Source of the DNA: Thinopyrum elongatum
Lineage: Eukaryota > Streptophyta > Magnoliopsida > Poales > Poaceae
Assembly (NCBI GenBank): GCA_011799875.1
Contig: CM022298.1
Location: 722,695,405-722,759,404 of the forward strand
Reading direction: 5' to 3'
DNA length: 64,000 nt
Shown: positions 45,736 to 57,589 of the stretch, in pieces
How the letters are laid out: each line of letters opens with the position of its first letter
Numbering within the stretch: position 1 is the first letter of the stretch
Notes under the pieces: model-generated
The model's database searches: none
Told to the model about the DNA's origin: nothing
What the model saw: only the letters and a program-made list of their open reading frames with translations
Program-made: the position numbers and the translations under genes

Positions 45736-46273
45736 CAAAGAAGGGAACCACTAACGAGATTCTTCTTGATGGCGGGGACATGCTGCACGTTCTTCAGCTG
45801 CACGATCCTTCCCAAAGTAAACTTCTGATCATCTATGCCAACACCATGAACAGAAGCACTCACGCCATTCCCCATCAGTACGGACCCATCTTGCATGGCC
45901 TGGTAAGAAAAGAACACAGAAATATCAGCACACACTTGAATATTTACACTTGTATCAATCCACCAATCGGTAGACTGACAAATTCAAAATACAGTAAATA
46001 AATTACCGTACCCAGGTGCCCCATCTTCATTGTTGCTCATAATCATGTTGATGGACTTGGAGTCCTGTCCTGGCTTCTTAAACTTGTTCGGGCACTTGTT
46101 GGCCCAATGTTCCTCTAAACCACAAGGAAAACAACCATCTTTCTTCTTGTCCTTCTTAAAGGTCTTCTTACCCATCTTCTTGAAGTCAGTATTCTGTTGG
46201 ACACTTTTCTTTGCCTTGGGCTTGTGGAAGTTCCTCTGTACCACAATGGCGACAGAAGTTCCTTCGGTCCCTT
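45736..46273 (-). pseudogene. Copia A1 gag C-terminus and start of protease
   Basis: Minus strand: a Lys-rich segment with a CCHC knuckle, CFPCGLEEHWANKC, in the frame 46298-45984. A protease-proximal segment follows: [40 protein letters not shown]. The N-terminal boundary of the piece is the A2 insertion at 46274 (duplication ccctt at 46269-46273); the other boundary is the B LTR at 45735. The knuckle has a spacing of CX2CX4HX4C. No RT/IN of A1 remains. Confidence 0.85.
46269..46273. repeat. Target-site duplication of A2 (left copy, ccctt)
   Basis: ccctt precedes TGTTGGGGAACG and recurs at 55535-55539 after CTCCTACA. Removing A2 joins the A1 gag pieces. Confidence 0.9.
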
Positions 46274-48235
46274 TGTTGGGGAACGTGACAGAAAACAAAA
46301 AAAAATTGTCCTATGCACCAGCCCAGGACCACTATGAAGATGCATACAAGGTTTTTGATCTGATCGTTATTGACTCGTAGTGCAGCGGAAGTAGAGTCGA
46401 TGAAGGTCGTTGGTGCAGATCCCCGCAACTAGGATTTACAACCTCCCAACCATGAGGATGTTCTCCCTCGTCTAATCCTCGAACAGTCCCTCGGACAGCT
46501 CTTCGGGAGGCGGTCGAACAGTCCTCAGACGGTGTCACGGACAGCCCTTTGGGAGGACCCTCGAACAACCCCTTGGGCAAAAGATCAAACGTACGACCTA
46601 TCTACTTGGTAGCACACATACGGTGTCACCTATCCAGCAAGGCTTCGCCATCCAGAGCTAATCCCTACCAGAAACTAGACAGCCTTCCGGCAGTATGAAA
46701 CTATTTCAAGTGAGGGAGAAAGAAAGGCAGATCATGCATGCCATTTAGTGAGAGAGTTGGAGTGAGTTGGAGAGCTCCTCTCCTCCTCCTTACATAGTGG
46801 TGGAAGGGGTAGAGGGGGGCTGAAAATATCAGCCCACAAAGCCCCCCCCCCCCACTCCAAAACATGCACCCACCTTTGGTGGGAGGTTGCCCCATGGGGG
46901 GCCATCTTCCAGCCTTGACCGGCCATAAGTGGCACCCCCATGGGGCGCCACCTACTCCAACCAGCACCACCTTTTATGGGGGCTGCCCCACACCATGGGG
47001 GGCCCCCCAACACGTTGTCCACCAACAATGGGGCGCCCCAAAAAACAGCCCCCACGATTCGTGGGATCTTGTCCCCTCTCGCTGGGACAAGATGTTTTTT
47101 GTGTGTATTTTTCAGAAAAATTCCAGAAGGCCCCAGAACATTTCCGGCACCCTCTAAAATATTCTGGATGTGATCCAAAACATTTTTGGTATGATGGTTT
47201 TATTACAAAACATTTCCGGTAACTCCAAAACATTTTTGGTTTTCTCTCTAGAACTTTTCCGTCGTCTCTGAAACTTTTCCTGTGATTTTCTCCCAGACTC
47301 CTTGTCTAGTATTCAGCAGATAGATGACCATTAAGTGTTTGACCCCATAGGTTTGGTGAAATATAGACATGACTGGAACACTTTCCGATCAATGATCAAT
47401 AGCGGAACAGTGGACATCCATATTGACCCCTATACCCACACGAATAATTATTTGAGTGATCCTCCCGTTGCCGTGTGCTATACCTATTGCTTCGTAATAT
47501 GTTACAAACACGCGAGGTGAGACTTATTGTCATCCTCGTGGATCAACAACTTTGTCCACTATGCCAGTTACCTCGTTACCGGTTTTTGTCCTCTTTTCTC
47601 GTTTTCGCATTCCGGCATCCCTGTGATCAAATCACATTTCGTCTGGCCAGGCGATGATGGATACCGTAACACTGAGAGGGCCACAAGAATATTTCTCCAT
47701 CGTCAGAGGAGCAATCCCAATCTTGAGCTATCAAGTCCCTTGTCATACTTTTCCATGAACCCATAAGCCGCCGTAATAACCACCCTTTTATCGATGACGT
47801 TTAACAAACCCCAAAGTTCATGAAGCAAGCATGAAGAAACTCGATACTCTCATGGTCTAAGAAATTATGCAAACATTAACTTTCTCAGTGTTATTAACCA
47901 TTAACTTGTGATGAAGATATCTCATAGCATAACATCAATCAGGTCGATTCAACACAAGTGTTCTTCTAACATTCTGTCCTCAAAGTTGCCGGCATAGTCA
48001 TGCCCATGATCAAGAAAATAGAACCATCATGCAACACTTGAGCTAGTCTTAGAGGCCACACTAGGAATACATTTTACTGTTTATTATTCCACATGTGCAT
48101 ATGAGTTTTCCTCCGAGCCTCATGGTTATTGCAAACTCGAGAACCATACAAATTATAGCACGGAATATAAACATAATTAGGAACATGGAGATAAATAATA
48201 ACATTTATTATTGCCTCTAGGGCATATCTCCTACA
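46274..48235 (-). repeat. A2 3' LTR
   Basis: It starts TGTTGGGGAACGTGACAG on the plus strand and ends CTCCTACA. It contains a 12-base C run at 46842-46853. The minus-strand start is TGTAGGAGATATGCCC. Confidence 0.9.
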
Positions 48236-48252
48236 GACTCCCACTTGCACTA
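48236..48252 (-). promoter_or_regulatory. A2 polypurine tract
   Basis: The minus strand reads TGCAAGTGGGAGTC directly before the LTR. It is the counterpart of gtgaaagtgggagac in the Angela-type element. Confidence 0.8.
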
Positions 48253-50260
48253 GAGTCAATAATCTAGTCAATGTTAATGCACTTTACACCTATGGCATAC
48301 CGGTGTAAAATATGCATCACTTATGGTATAGTCTTTGTCAAACGGATCTGACAACTTCAGGTCCGTGCGTATCTTTGCATATCCTCGCGTTTTCACACTT
48401 TCATAAAATTCATATTTTGTGTGGACTTGGCTTTGTATATATGTGAATCACTGGTCGAACCTTGATTTCTCAGACTGAGCTATGGAGCAACTATCTGCAA
48501 TATTGTTCCATTGACCAAAGCCATCTTGGAACCATACTAAGTTCATGAATGAACTGTATGATTCAACATCTTCTTTATCGCTTCTAAAGCGGTAACATAC
48601 TTAGCCTCTGTTATAGAATTCGCCACAGTAACTTGTTTTGAACAATTCTAACTTTCTGTGGCACCACATTGTGTATCAAACAAAACCCTTAATTTAAATC
48701 AAAAATCGCTTGGAGCATTGATGAAGACTGTATCGATGTAACTACTTACAATGAGCACTTCATAATCTCCGCTTGCGAGAAAACATGTCATCGGTGCTAC
48801 TTTAGTACTCAACGACATTTTTCACTGCTGTCCTATGATCAATATTTTGATCACTTTGGTATCTTTACTCGCAATTTCTTGAGAGTACTGGACATATCTG
48901 GTTATTTTACATACCATGGAATACATGATTAATCCAAACACAAATGTGTGTGGAAACTCTATCATGTATTTTGCTCATCAGTGTTTTAGGACACCGACTC
49001 TTGCAAAAACTCTTTCCATGTGACTTCGGCAAGAATCACTCCTTGGCGTTCTTATGCTAAACTGTTTTAGCATCTTGTCAATATGTATTTTGGCTTAGTC
49101 CTATTAGGCAATTCTATCTCCACAGATAATTATGCCTAATATCGAGGCTACCTAGCCCAAGCATTTCATCAAAAAACAATTTTTCAAAGAAGTCCTAATT
49201 CGTGTCAAGAAATTTATATTATTTCCAATCAACAATGTGTCAAGCACACAAGATTTTTAGAAATATTATTATGCTCCCACTTACTTTCTTGTAACCACAA
49301 GCATCTTCGCCATCCATTGATGAAATCAAACTCTTTTGACTATTTCATCAAAACAAAGATTCCAACTCCATTATGCTCTCTTCTGTTCATTGCTGGAACT
49401 CTGAAGTTTGCACACTCACTAGCATCCTCTAGATTGACAAAATACTTTGGACTGTATCACATGCAAGTCCTAGGTTGTATTTTCATCTCATGGAAATCCT
49501 TTTGACATCCATGTATCATATCTCATGATTGAAATATGTATTAATTGCTAGTTTAACCCAAACCTACTTTAAGCATCGCTACAGTGAGACAATCTCGCCA
49601 TAGTCAACTCCTTGAATTTGTTATAAGTAACAAGTTGAACTTTATGGATAATTTTTTTTATCCATATCAGTTTTTAGATCCATTAATATTCATTAGACTC
49701 TAACTCTTCTGAAGGGTTTATCAAGATCTAATCTTGAAACATTTATATGGATACTATCTCGGATTATATTGGCATTTAGCCAATTCCGGACTCAGGGCCC
49801 ATCAACACTTCCTTGTGTATCATAGCTATACTGTTGTCTAACAACAATATCTCGTTTGCGCACCTGAGATCTTTGCATGAGTTTTACCTACGTGGTTCAG
49901 CTGCAAGTTCGACCGAAGTCCTTAGATCTTATGTAGAGGCTTCCATATTAGTCACAGTAGGAAACTCTAAAATTACTTCCAAGGTTTCCCTCCTATGAGC
50001 TGACGACGAAGATACTGTTATCTCGTCGAGTTGCACTATCCTCCCACTCACCTTTTTGCAAGAAACATTTTCTTCAAATTCATACCGCTCTTTGTGGCAA
50101 ACCTTTTGCCTTGGTATAGTGATGGAGGAATACCCAATAATTTGGGATAACCTATAAAGTAGCACTCGTCTAATTTGGAATAGGTTTGTAAATATTTTAC
50201 ACAAGCCCCATATTCCAAATGTTAAGAAAAGACATAACATGGTTGGGCGTACCATACCAT
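48253..50260 (-). pseudogene. A2 decayed RNase H, RT and integrase-linker remnants
   Basis: No long frame survives, but short copia-like pieces are recognisable on the minus strand. An RNase H piece near 48545-48612 reads ITEAKYVTALEAIKKM. Near 49929-50255 a segment equivalent to the integrase-RT linker reads GYSSITIPRQKVCHK ... CKKVSGRIVQLDEI, comparable with the Angela-type element at 40230-40350. Stops and frameshifts are dense. Confidence 0.7.
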
Positions 50261-52060
50261 GGCATCATTTCAACAGATCTAATGGCGCTCTTTTCAGTGT
50301 AAAAGTCACAGCCTCTAAAGCATTACTTTAAAAGGGATAATGTCAAATTGATTTACGTCACCTTTGATCTTACCATGTCATAAATGCTTTGATTACATCT
50401 TCATGGACAATCAACTCATAGTGGTGTTTCGGGAGGTGTAAGTTATGAAACTCTTTTCACAACTCATCAGACATTCGCTAAACTTGTAACTCAAAATTTT
50501 CTTTCCGCAATCTAATTGCAGAAACATAATTTTTTCTTGTTACAATAATTTCTACTTCATTTTGAAAACCTTTTGAACGATTTCAATAGATCCAGACTTA
50601 TGTCTCATTAGCAAATATTTGCATATCTACTTGTGTCATCTCTGAAGATAGATAAATCTACTGTTAGCAACAATACTCATTGGACTACACACATCAGAAT
50701 GTGTGTTTACCCATAAGTTCGTTGCTTGTTCCTTATGGTTGTGAACGGTATTTTAGTCACTTTACTTTTTGGACAAAAGTTGCAAGTGTAAGATGATTCA
50801 TAATCAAATGACTTCAAAATCCATCATTATGGAATTTCTCCGGGTTTCTCCAGTGTGACCAAATGCAGTGTCATACATATGTGGTATTCTTTTAGTCTTG
50901 CGACATTTAGCGTCAGTGTTATGTATGTATCATATCATTATCAATGTTCATAACATACTTTCCATCCATGATGGAAGCATGGCCCTTATGTTATTCATAA
51001 CATCGAACAACAATTGTTCTATTATGAACAACCTTCTTGCAACAAACATTATGCAATGGGCAAGAGTGTATGAAACTTTAAAATGAAGTATGAAAATAAA
51101 TACAGAGGTAATACACCGATGGAAGGTATAGTAACTTCTACTATGTTCCCGGCGCGTATCTAAACCTCATTACTGGCAAGCCTTTTAGGCCGTAGTAGTT
51201 TTTGCATCGAGTCGAAATAGAATGCAATCGAGCGGGTATCTCTGTGATCAACTTTCAGTCACAATACCCAAGAATCAGTGACTAACATGTTTAATCATAA
51301 TTCCCAAGAATTATATTTTTGACCACCTTCCATACATCAATAACTCATATGACATTCATACATGAGCTGGACATTCCAGTCTTCTATCTTTTTGCCTTTA
51401 TACTTCTAACATTTTTACTTTCAATATTTCACCTACTCTCGGAAGAAGCACCCAACATTAAGAGTGGCGTCAGCCACGGATTTCCTAGGTGTGTAAGTCT
51501 TACTAACACCCTTCGGACTTTTCCTTTCTCTTTATGTTGTTGTTTTATTCACCATCATCACATGAAAGGCGTTCTTCTGGATCCATCTCTTATTAGTCTA
51601 ATGCGCAGTAAACACTTTACTAATATTTTGCAAACAAACATTGCTTTGGATATCTCATATCTTTTAGCCTTTGTTTGTATACGAAACTAATTTTCAGTTC
51701 CATGAATATCACATAACTATCCCAACCTTTTGAAGTTCAGGTCTCATGGAAACAAACATATTGCACTAGACCGTAACAGAATTCTAGCTTTTGGCTCGAT
51801 GGACGAGAGTCACATCATCCATAGCTTTAGCGGGAGAATACTAAAAGCATGCGATAGGACAAAGTCCTTCTCGGCACTTTTGAGGACAATCCTCACATTA
51901 CATTACCAATCATAAAGTTTTAACCAGATATATGACAGCTTATTCAATTTTAATAGGGAAGGTGGAAACGCGAGCCATTATTCTACAATTTTATGCAAAT
52001 CACACTTAGACAATGTCCATAATTTATTGCATAGAGAATTAAACAAGTTGATTCTAAAAT
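50261..52060 (-). other. A2 interior, degraded integrase/protease/gag region
   Basis: AT-rich sequence without supported frames. By position it should hold the N-terminal half of pol and gag of A2. I can see only short stretches such as the word ggacaatcctcacattac (51889) that correspond to B near 9919. Confidence 0.5.
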
Positions 52061-53600
52061 ACGCTGCCACCCAAATCAATATCTCGCATAATTGATTGTA
52101 TGTGATACAAGACCCATATTTCAATTCAACGCCATTGAACAAGATGAACACTGATCGTGCGAACTTCAATCAGTAGGCAAACTTGCCGATCACATCTCTA
52201 TGTGACTCTTGTTCATCTTTCAATGGGCGTGTTCCGAGCTCAGGACGATCCTCTGGAACGTCAAGACAACCAAGTGATCTAGCTGTGAGGTCTCAACTCA
52301 CCCATCTCACACTTCCCTAATCGTTCGTACCCATGGAGATCACGTGATACCCCGAAGAGATAGGTGCCGTGATGGTGCAACGCTTGGGAGAACACTAACT
52401 ACTTGATATTTTAAGTATGAGATCACCCTAATAAAAACCAACTACCACGCAATCAAAAACGGTGCATCATAAGGGATAAACATCTGAGGAAATTCGTAAT
52501 AGCATGATATGGTATAGCCCCTTGTTTTGGAGAAGGATTCATCGTCTTCGTGAAATTTCAGCAAGAAACGTTGCCGTGGCAGTGGTAGAAATTTTTTGCC
52601 AAGGCCTGTTTCCTTCTTTTTCTCCGTCTTCGGCTTTTGCGTCGGTCTCCACCTTCGCAAAGATTGCCACCACCTTGTCGATGCACTAGATAATATTGCT
52701 ATCCCTATAGCTAATAAAATTAGTGCATTACATAAGGTTGACACGCAGGTCATTTAAAGTTGCAGTCATATGGCACCAGCCATCGTGCCGAATCATGACA
52801 CGCAGGTCATTTTAATCAATTTACATCATATAGTCATCTCATACATAATCAAATTAAATATGATGAAGACTATACCACATCTCATGAAGACTATACCACA
52901 TCTCATTTAAAGTTGCAGTCATATGGCACCAGCCATTGTGCCGAATCATGACACGCAGGTCATTTTAATCAATTTACATCATATAGTCATCTCATACATA
53001 ATCAAATTAAATATGATGAAGACTATACCACATCTCATGCACATCCTCCAAAACCAAGTTAGACGCCTCTAATCGGTTCATACAAGATTTTATTTTTACG
53101 TGGCTTCTAAGGTTTCAACTTAAACCACAGCTACCAACATTTATCATCTAGTATGATTATTCAAGTTGCTAGTTTAGCTTTGCAGGGTGTATGAAATACG
53201 AGATAAAAAATCTTGAGCCCCATACTGAACTTCATCATACGCAAGAACGCCGTGCAGATCATATCTACATTGCCCTTTAGTCTGCGAAACATCCATCTTT
53301 CTTTAACTATGGTAGAAACCAAAGACACTGAAGCACTTCATTGATCTATCAACCAGCATACTCAGGAGTAGCATAGAAGGATCAAGGATTGCCAGAACTT
53401 TGTAAGATTCGGCCATGCCGTCAAGATCAGGACTACGCAAATTCAAGGGAAGCAACAAGAACTTCGGGTAATTGATTTCATCTGCTACCTGAACAAATAA
53501 TTTTTAGCAATAGATCTCATCTACTAAAAAATTATATTATGCAATACCCATACATCTCATGTATTCTAGATCATAACCTGCATCTAAGCATAGCACGGCT
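52061..53600 (-). other. A2 5' leader
   Basis: It matches the leader of B in two pieces (about 10095-10454 and 33967-34940). No gene. It contains a tandem duplication (52751-53038). Confidence 0.7.
52751..53038 (-). repeat. Tandem duplication (~150 bp) in the A2 leader
   Basis: The segment from tttaaagttgcagtcatatgg to agactataccacatctcat is present at about 52756-52888 and again at about 52905-53038, joined by an extra gaagactataccacatctca unit. One base differs (atcgtg / attgtg). B has a single copy (34215-34375). Confidence 0.85.
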
Positions 53601-53611
53601 CCTGATGCCAC
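53601..53611 (-). promoter_or_regulatory. A2 primer binding site
   Basis: The minus strand reads GTGGCATCAGGAGCC beginning next to the LTR end at 53612. It is a close variant of the initiator-Met-tRNA site. Confidence 0.7.
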
Positions 53612-55534
53612 TGTAGGGGAACGCGACAGAAAACAAAAAAACTCGTCCTACGCACTAGCCCAGGACCACTATGAAGATGCATACAAGGTTTTTGACCTGA
53701 TCGTTACCAACTCGTAGCGCTGCGGAAGAAGATTCGATGAAGATCGTTGGTGCAGATCCCCGCAGCTAGGATTTACAACCTCCCAACCGCAAGGATGTTC
53801 TCCCTCGTCTGCTCCTCGGACAGTCTCTCAGACAGCCCTTCGGGAGGCGGTCGGACAGTCCCTCGGACGGTGTCATGGACAGCCCTTCGGGAGGACCCTC
53901 GAACAACCCCTCAGGCAAAAGATCGAATGTAAGACCACTCTACTTGGTTGCACCCAAACGGTCTCACCTATCCAGCAGGGCTTCGCCATCCAGAGCTAAT
54001 CCGTACCAGAAACTAGATAGCCTTCCGGCAGTACGAAACTATTTTGTGTGAGGGAGAAAGAAAGGCAGATCATGCATGCCATTAGGTGAGAGAGTTGGAG
54101 TGAGTTGCAGAGCACCTCTCCTCCTCCTTATATAGAGGTGGAAGGGGTGGAGGGGGGCTGAAAATATCAGCCCACAAAGGGGGGGCCCCTCCAAAACATG
54201 CACCCACCTTTGGTGGGAGGTTGCCCCATGGGGGGGGGGGGCCTTCCACCCTAGGCCTGCCATATGTGGCACCCCCATGGGACACCACCTCCTCCAACCA
54301 GCACCACCTTTTGAGGGGGCTGCCCCCCACCATGCCCCCCCCCCCCCCCCAACACCTTGTCCACCAACAAGGGGGCTGCCCCCTAAAGGGAGCGCCCCCA
54401 AAGTATTTTCCGAAAAAATTCCCGAAGGTCCCAGAACATTTCCGGCATCCTCTAAAATATTCTGGACGCGATCCAAAACATTTTCAGTATGACGGTTTTA
54501 TTCCAAAACATTTCTGGTAACTCCGAACCATTTCCGGTTTTCTCTCCGAAACTTTTCCGTCGTCTTCAAAACTTTTTTGGTGACTTTCTCTCAGACTCCT
54601 TGTCTAGTATTCAGCAGATAGATGACCCTTAAGTGTGTGACCCCGTAGGTTCAGTGAAATATAGACATGACCGGAACACTTTTCGATCAATGATCAATAG
54701 CGGAACCGTGGACATCCATATTGACCCGTATACCCACATGAATATTATTCGAGTAAACATCCATTTGTCGTGTGCTATTCCTGTTGCTTCGTGATATGTT
54801 ACAAACACCCGAGGTGAGACTTATCGGTATCCCCGTGGATCAACAACTTTGTCCACTATGCCAGTTACCTCGTTACCGGTTTTGGTTCTCTTTTCTTGTT
54901 TCCGCGTTTCGGCATCCCTGTGATCAAATCACATTGTGTCTGGCCTGACGATGATGGATACCGTAATACCGAGAGGGCCCCAAGAATATCTCTCCATCGT
55001 TGAAGGAGCAAATCCCAATCTTGACCTATCAAATCCCTTGTCATACTTTTCCATGAACCTGTAAGCCGCCGTAATAGCCACCCTTTTACGGATGATGTTT
55101 CACAAACCCCAAAGTTCATGAAGCTAGCATGAAGAAACTCGATACTTTCATGGTCTAAAGAATTATACAAACGTTAACTTTCTCTGTGTTATTAACCATT
55201 AACTTGTGATGAAGATATCTCATAGCATAACATCAATCGGGTCAATTCAACACGAGCGTTCTTCTAACATTGTGTCCTCAGAGATGCCGACATAGTCATG
55301 CCCATGATAAAAAAAAACAGAACTATCATGCAACACTTGAGCTAGTCTTAGAGGCCAGACTAGGAATACATTTTACCGTTTATTATTCCACACGTACATA
55401 TGAGTTTTCCTCCGAGCCTCGTGGTTATTGCAGACTCGAGAACCATAGCAGTTATAGCACGGAATATAAACATAATTAGGAACATGGAGATAAATAATAA
55501 CATTTATTATTGCCTCTAGGGCATATCTCCTACA
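53612..55534 (-). repeat. A2 5' LTR
   Basis: It starts TGTAGGGGAACG on the plus strand and ends CTCCTACA. It has a 12-base G run (54230-54241) and a 16-base C run (54335-54350). A TATA-like site (ccttatatagagg, 54126) lies on the plus strand. Confidence 0.9.
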
Positions 55535-56444
55535 CCCTTTTCCGTGCGAGTCCTTTGCTCTAGAATTCTGCTCTACACTCAGATGACCGATGACATCCTC
55601 TACTGAGAATTCACGTCTCTGGTGTTTCAGAGTAGTCGCAATGCTCCTCGAGGATGAAGGGAGTTTAGCGATTATGCATCCCGTGATGAATTTGCCCGGT
55701 AACTCACACTTAAGAAGCTCGAGCTATCAATGATGCATTGTATCTCATGAGCCTATTCCAATATAGAGCAGTTCTCAACCATTCTGTAATCACGGAACTG
55801 CTTGATGGTATACATCTCGCTTCCAGCATCAGTTGCGCCGAATTTACTTTCGAGCGCATCCCACAAGTCCTTGGCGACCCTCATATGTAAGTATGTGTCA
55901 ACTAGCTTATCTCCAACCACACTCAGAACGGCTCCAAAAAAGATGACGGTGGCTTCCTCGAATGTCTTCTCCTGTTCAGGAGCAATCGTTCCTACGGGAG
56001 TAACACCGGCGACCCAGAACACATTCATTTTTGTGAGCCATAAGGTAGTTTTTGTCTGCCAACGCCTAAAGTACGTTCCCATAAACGGGGCCGGTTTCAG
56101 TGCAGCGGCAAAGCCTTGAATCGAAAATTGCCTACACATATTAGGTTTTTGGATTGTTGAGTATATTAGCAAATTTTGGATTGAATTAATCCATAAATAA
56201 ATCATGAACATGGCATCGACAGTATTAATCACATACTGAAATCTAACCAGATAGGCGCGTACTACGCATATAGCAGAAACATCTATGTATAACGCTAGTA
56301 CAGCTAACACAGAAATAAATAGGAGTGGGATAAACGAGTTATACCCTCCAGTAGGCTAGTATGCAGTTGCGGCGGCAGCCCCCACGACTGCCTTCTTCTA
56401 AGCGGCGAGCTTCTCGGCAGCGAGTCTCTCGGCGTCGGTGGACA
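55535..56444 (-). pseudogene. Copia A1 gag N-terminal part, possibly with an intron
   Basis: The minus-strand ATG at 56442-56444 opens MSTDAERLAAEKLAA, then a TAG. After a likely intron (56344 down to 56132, donor GG|GTATAAC, acceptor TGTGTAG|G) the gag domain reads FSIQGFAAALKPAPFMGTYF, RWQTKTTLWLTKMNVFWVAG, and LHMRVAKDLWDALESKFGAT. It ends where A2 interrupts at 55535. The joined exons would be in one frame across the proposed intron. Two stops in exon 1 show decay. Confidence 0.8.
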
Positions 56445-56589
56445 TGTTGATGACGAAGGCGACGAGGACGTAGACGAAGTAGTGGATGCCACCAAACGGC
56501 GGCGAGCAGTCGTGTAGGAGACGCTCCCCAAAAACCTAATTGCCTCTATCTCATACAGGATGTCAAGGGGCGGGGTTCTGGAGGACTGC

Positions 56590-57146
56590 TCACCCGTACA
56601 GCCGTGCACGCGGTGGACAGGATGGGATCGCCAGTGGCAGCAGCAACGAGTGGAATGACGGTGGGCAGTCCGCGTGGAGGCAGAGCAGATGTGATCTGTT
56701 CTTCATGGTGGCTAGGGTTGGCTGACGCCTCCAATATATTGGCGCGGCCAGGCGGAGAGACGTGGGCTGGACCCACGTCCGAGTCGGTAACAGCCCACGA
56801 TTTGACGTCTCAGATCGTGGCTCGTCTCTTAAGGACTCTCCATTTCTGACTGGCAAAAATTAAGCGCAAGCGCACGAGTGACATAGGCCTAAGCTCGGCT
56901 CGGCTCATTCATGAAACACGACGCGCACGCGACGCGGGCGGCGGCGGCGGAGGAGCGCGCGGGAACCACTTCTCTTATCAAGCTCCAATAGCTTATGGAA
57001 GAGAATTCCTTATAAGGAGGTCCAACTCTCCCTCCACTAGCGGGGTGGTACTAAACTTCCTACCACCTAGTCATATTATACACATGGGCCCTTAGAGATT
57101 TTCTGAAAATTGTTGGATGGGCCTAAAGCCCACACATATTTCAACA
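56590..57146 (-). repeat. Copia A1 5' LTR
   Basis: The outer end is clear: on the minus strand TGTTGAAATATGTGTGGGC starts at 57146. A palindromic CCTTATAAGG at 57008-57017 is a plausible TATA box. The inner end, near the primer site upstream of gag at 56444, is not resolved, so 56590 is approximate. The right flank is host sequence (tattt at 57147). No other LTR of A1 is in the window. Confidence 0.6.
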
Positions 57147-57589
57147 TATTTGATGTTCCATTGGGTGGGTTGGTTGCTTTGGAGTTCAAACGGGCCCAAT
57201 GAAATGTACTGTGTATATCTCAACTTCCGAGTGTCCATATTTTGGTGCAATACTGAAACAGCAGCATGGGACAATGTTGACTAACCTAACTGGGGAGCAA
57301 AACGTGATTGAGTAGTAGTAGGGTGTGCCAGAACTAGAGACTGATGCTTCCTGTTCTTTTTTTGGACATTTATTTATTTATTTTCCTGTATTATGCATCC
57401 AGAAATATTGCACTCAGCAAGCTACGCAGCAACAACGTATATATATACTCTCTAGCAGGTGACATGTCGCGTGTTAATGCTATAAGGAATCCCAGCTTGC
57501 TTAATCTATATAGACCAGAAGCCGATCGACTACACCACACCAGACCAGGAGGCATGCAGTCCATTAATTAAGTCAAGTTCGTAGGACTT
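57147..57589. other. Gene-poor host sequence downstream of the DUF594 relic
   Basis: AT-rich. It lies where the 3'UTR of the minus-strand DUF4220/DUF594 relic should be. I see no gene and no clear transposon ends. Confidence 0.5.

Larger units (their letters stand above)
46274..55534 (-). mobile_element. A2: copia retrotransposon (same family as B), nested in A1 gag
   Basis: LTRs of about 1.96 kb (46274-48235) and 1.92 kb (53612-55534), a primer site, a polypurine tract and a perfect 5-bp duplication define a 9.3-kb element in minus orientation. The interior (48236-53611) has no long reading frame, only decayed copia motifs, so it is dead and old in sequence. The leader and LTR correspond closely to B. 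Confidence 0.9.

Noticed and set aside
46701..47233. Overlapping frames in the A2/B LTRs (also 44133-44723 and 54039-54520)
   Set aside because: They are non-coding LTR sequence with G/C runs. Frames occur on both strands and differ between LTR copies.
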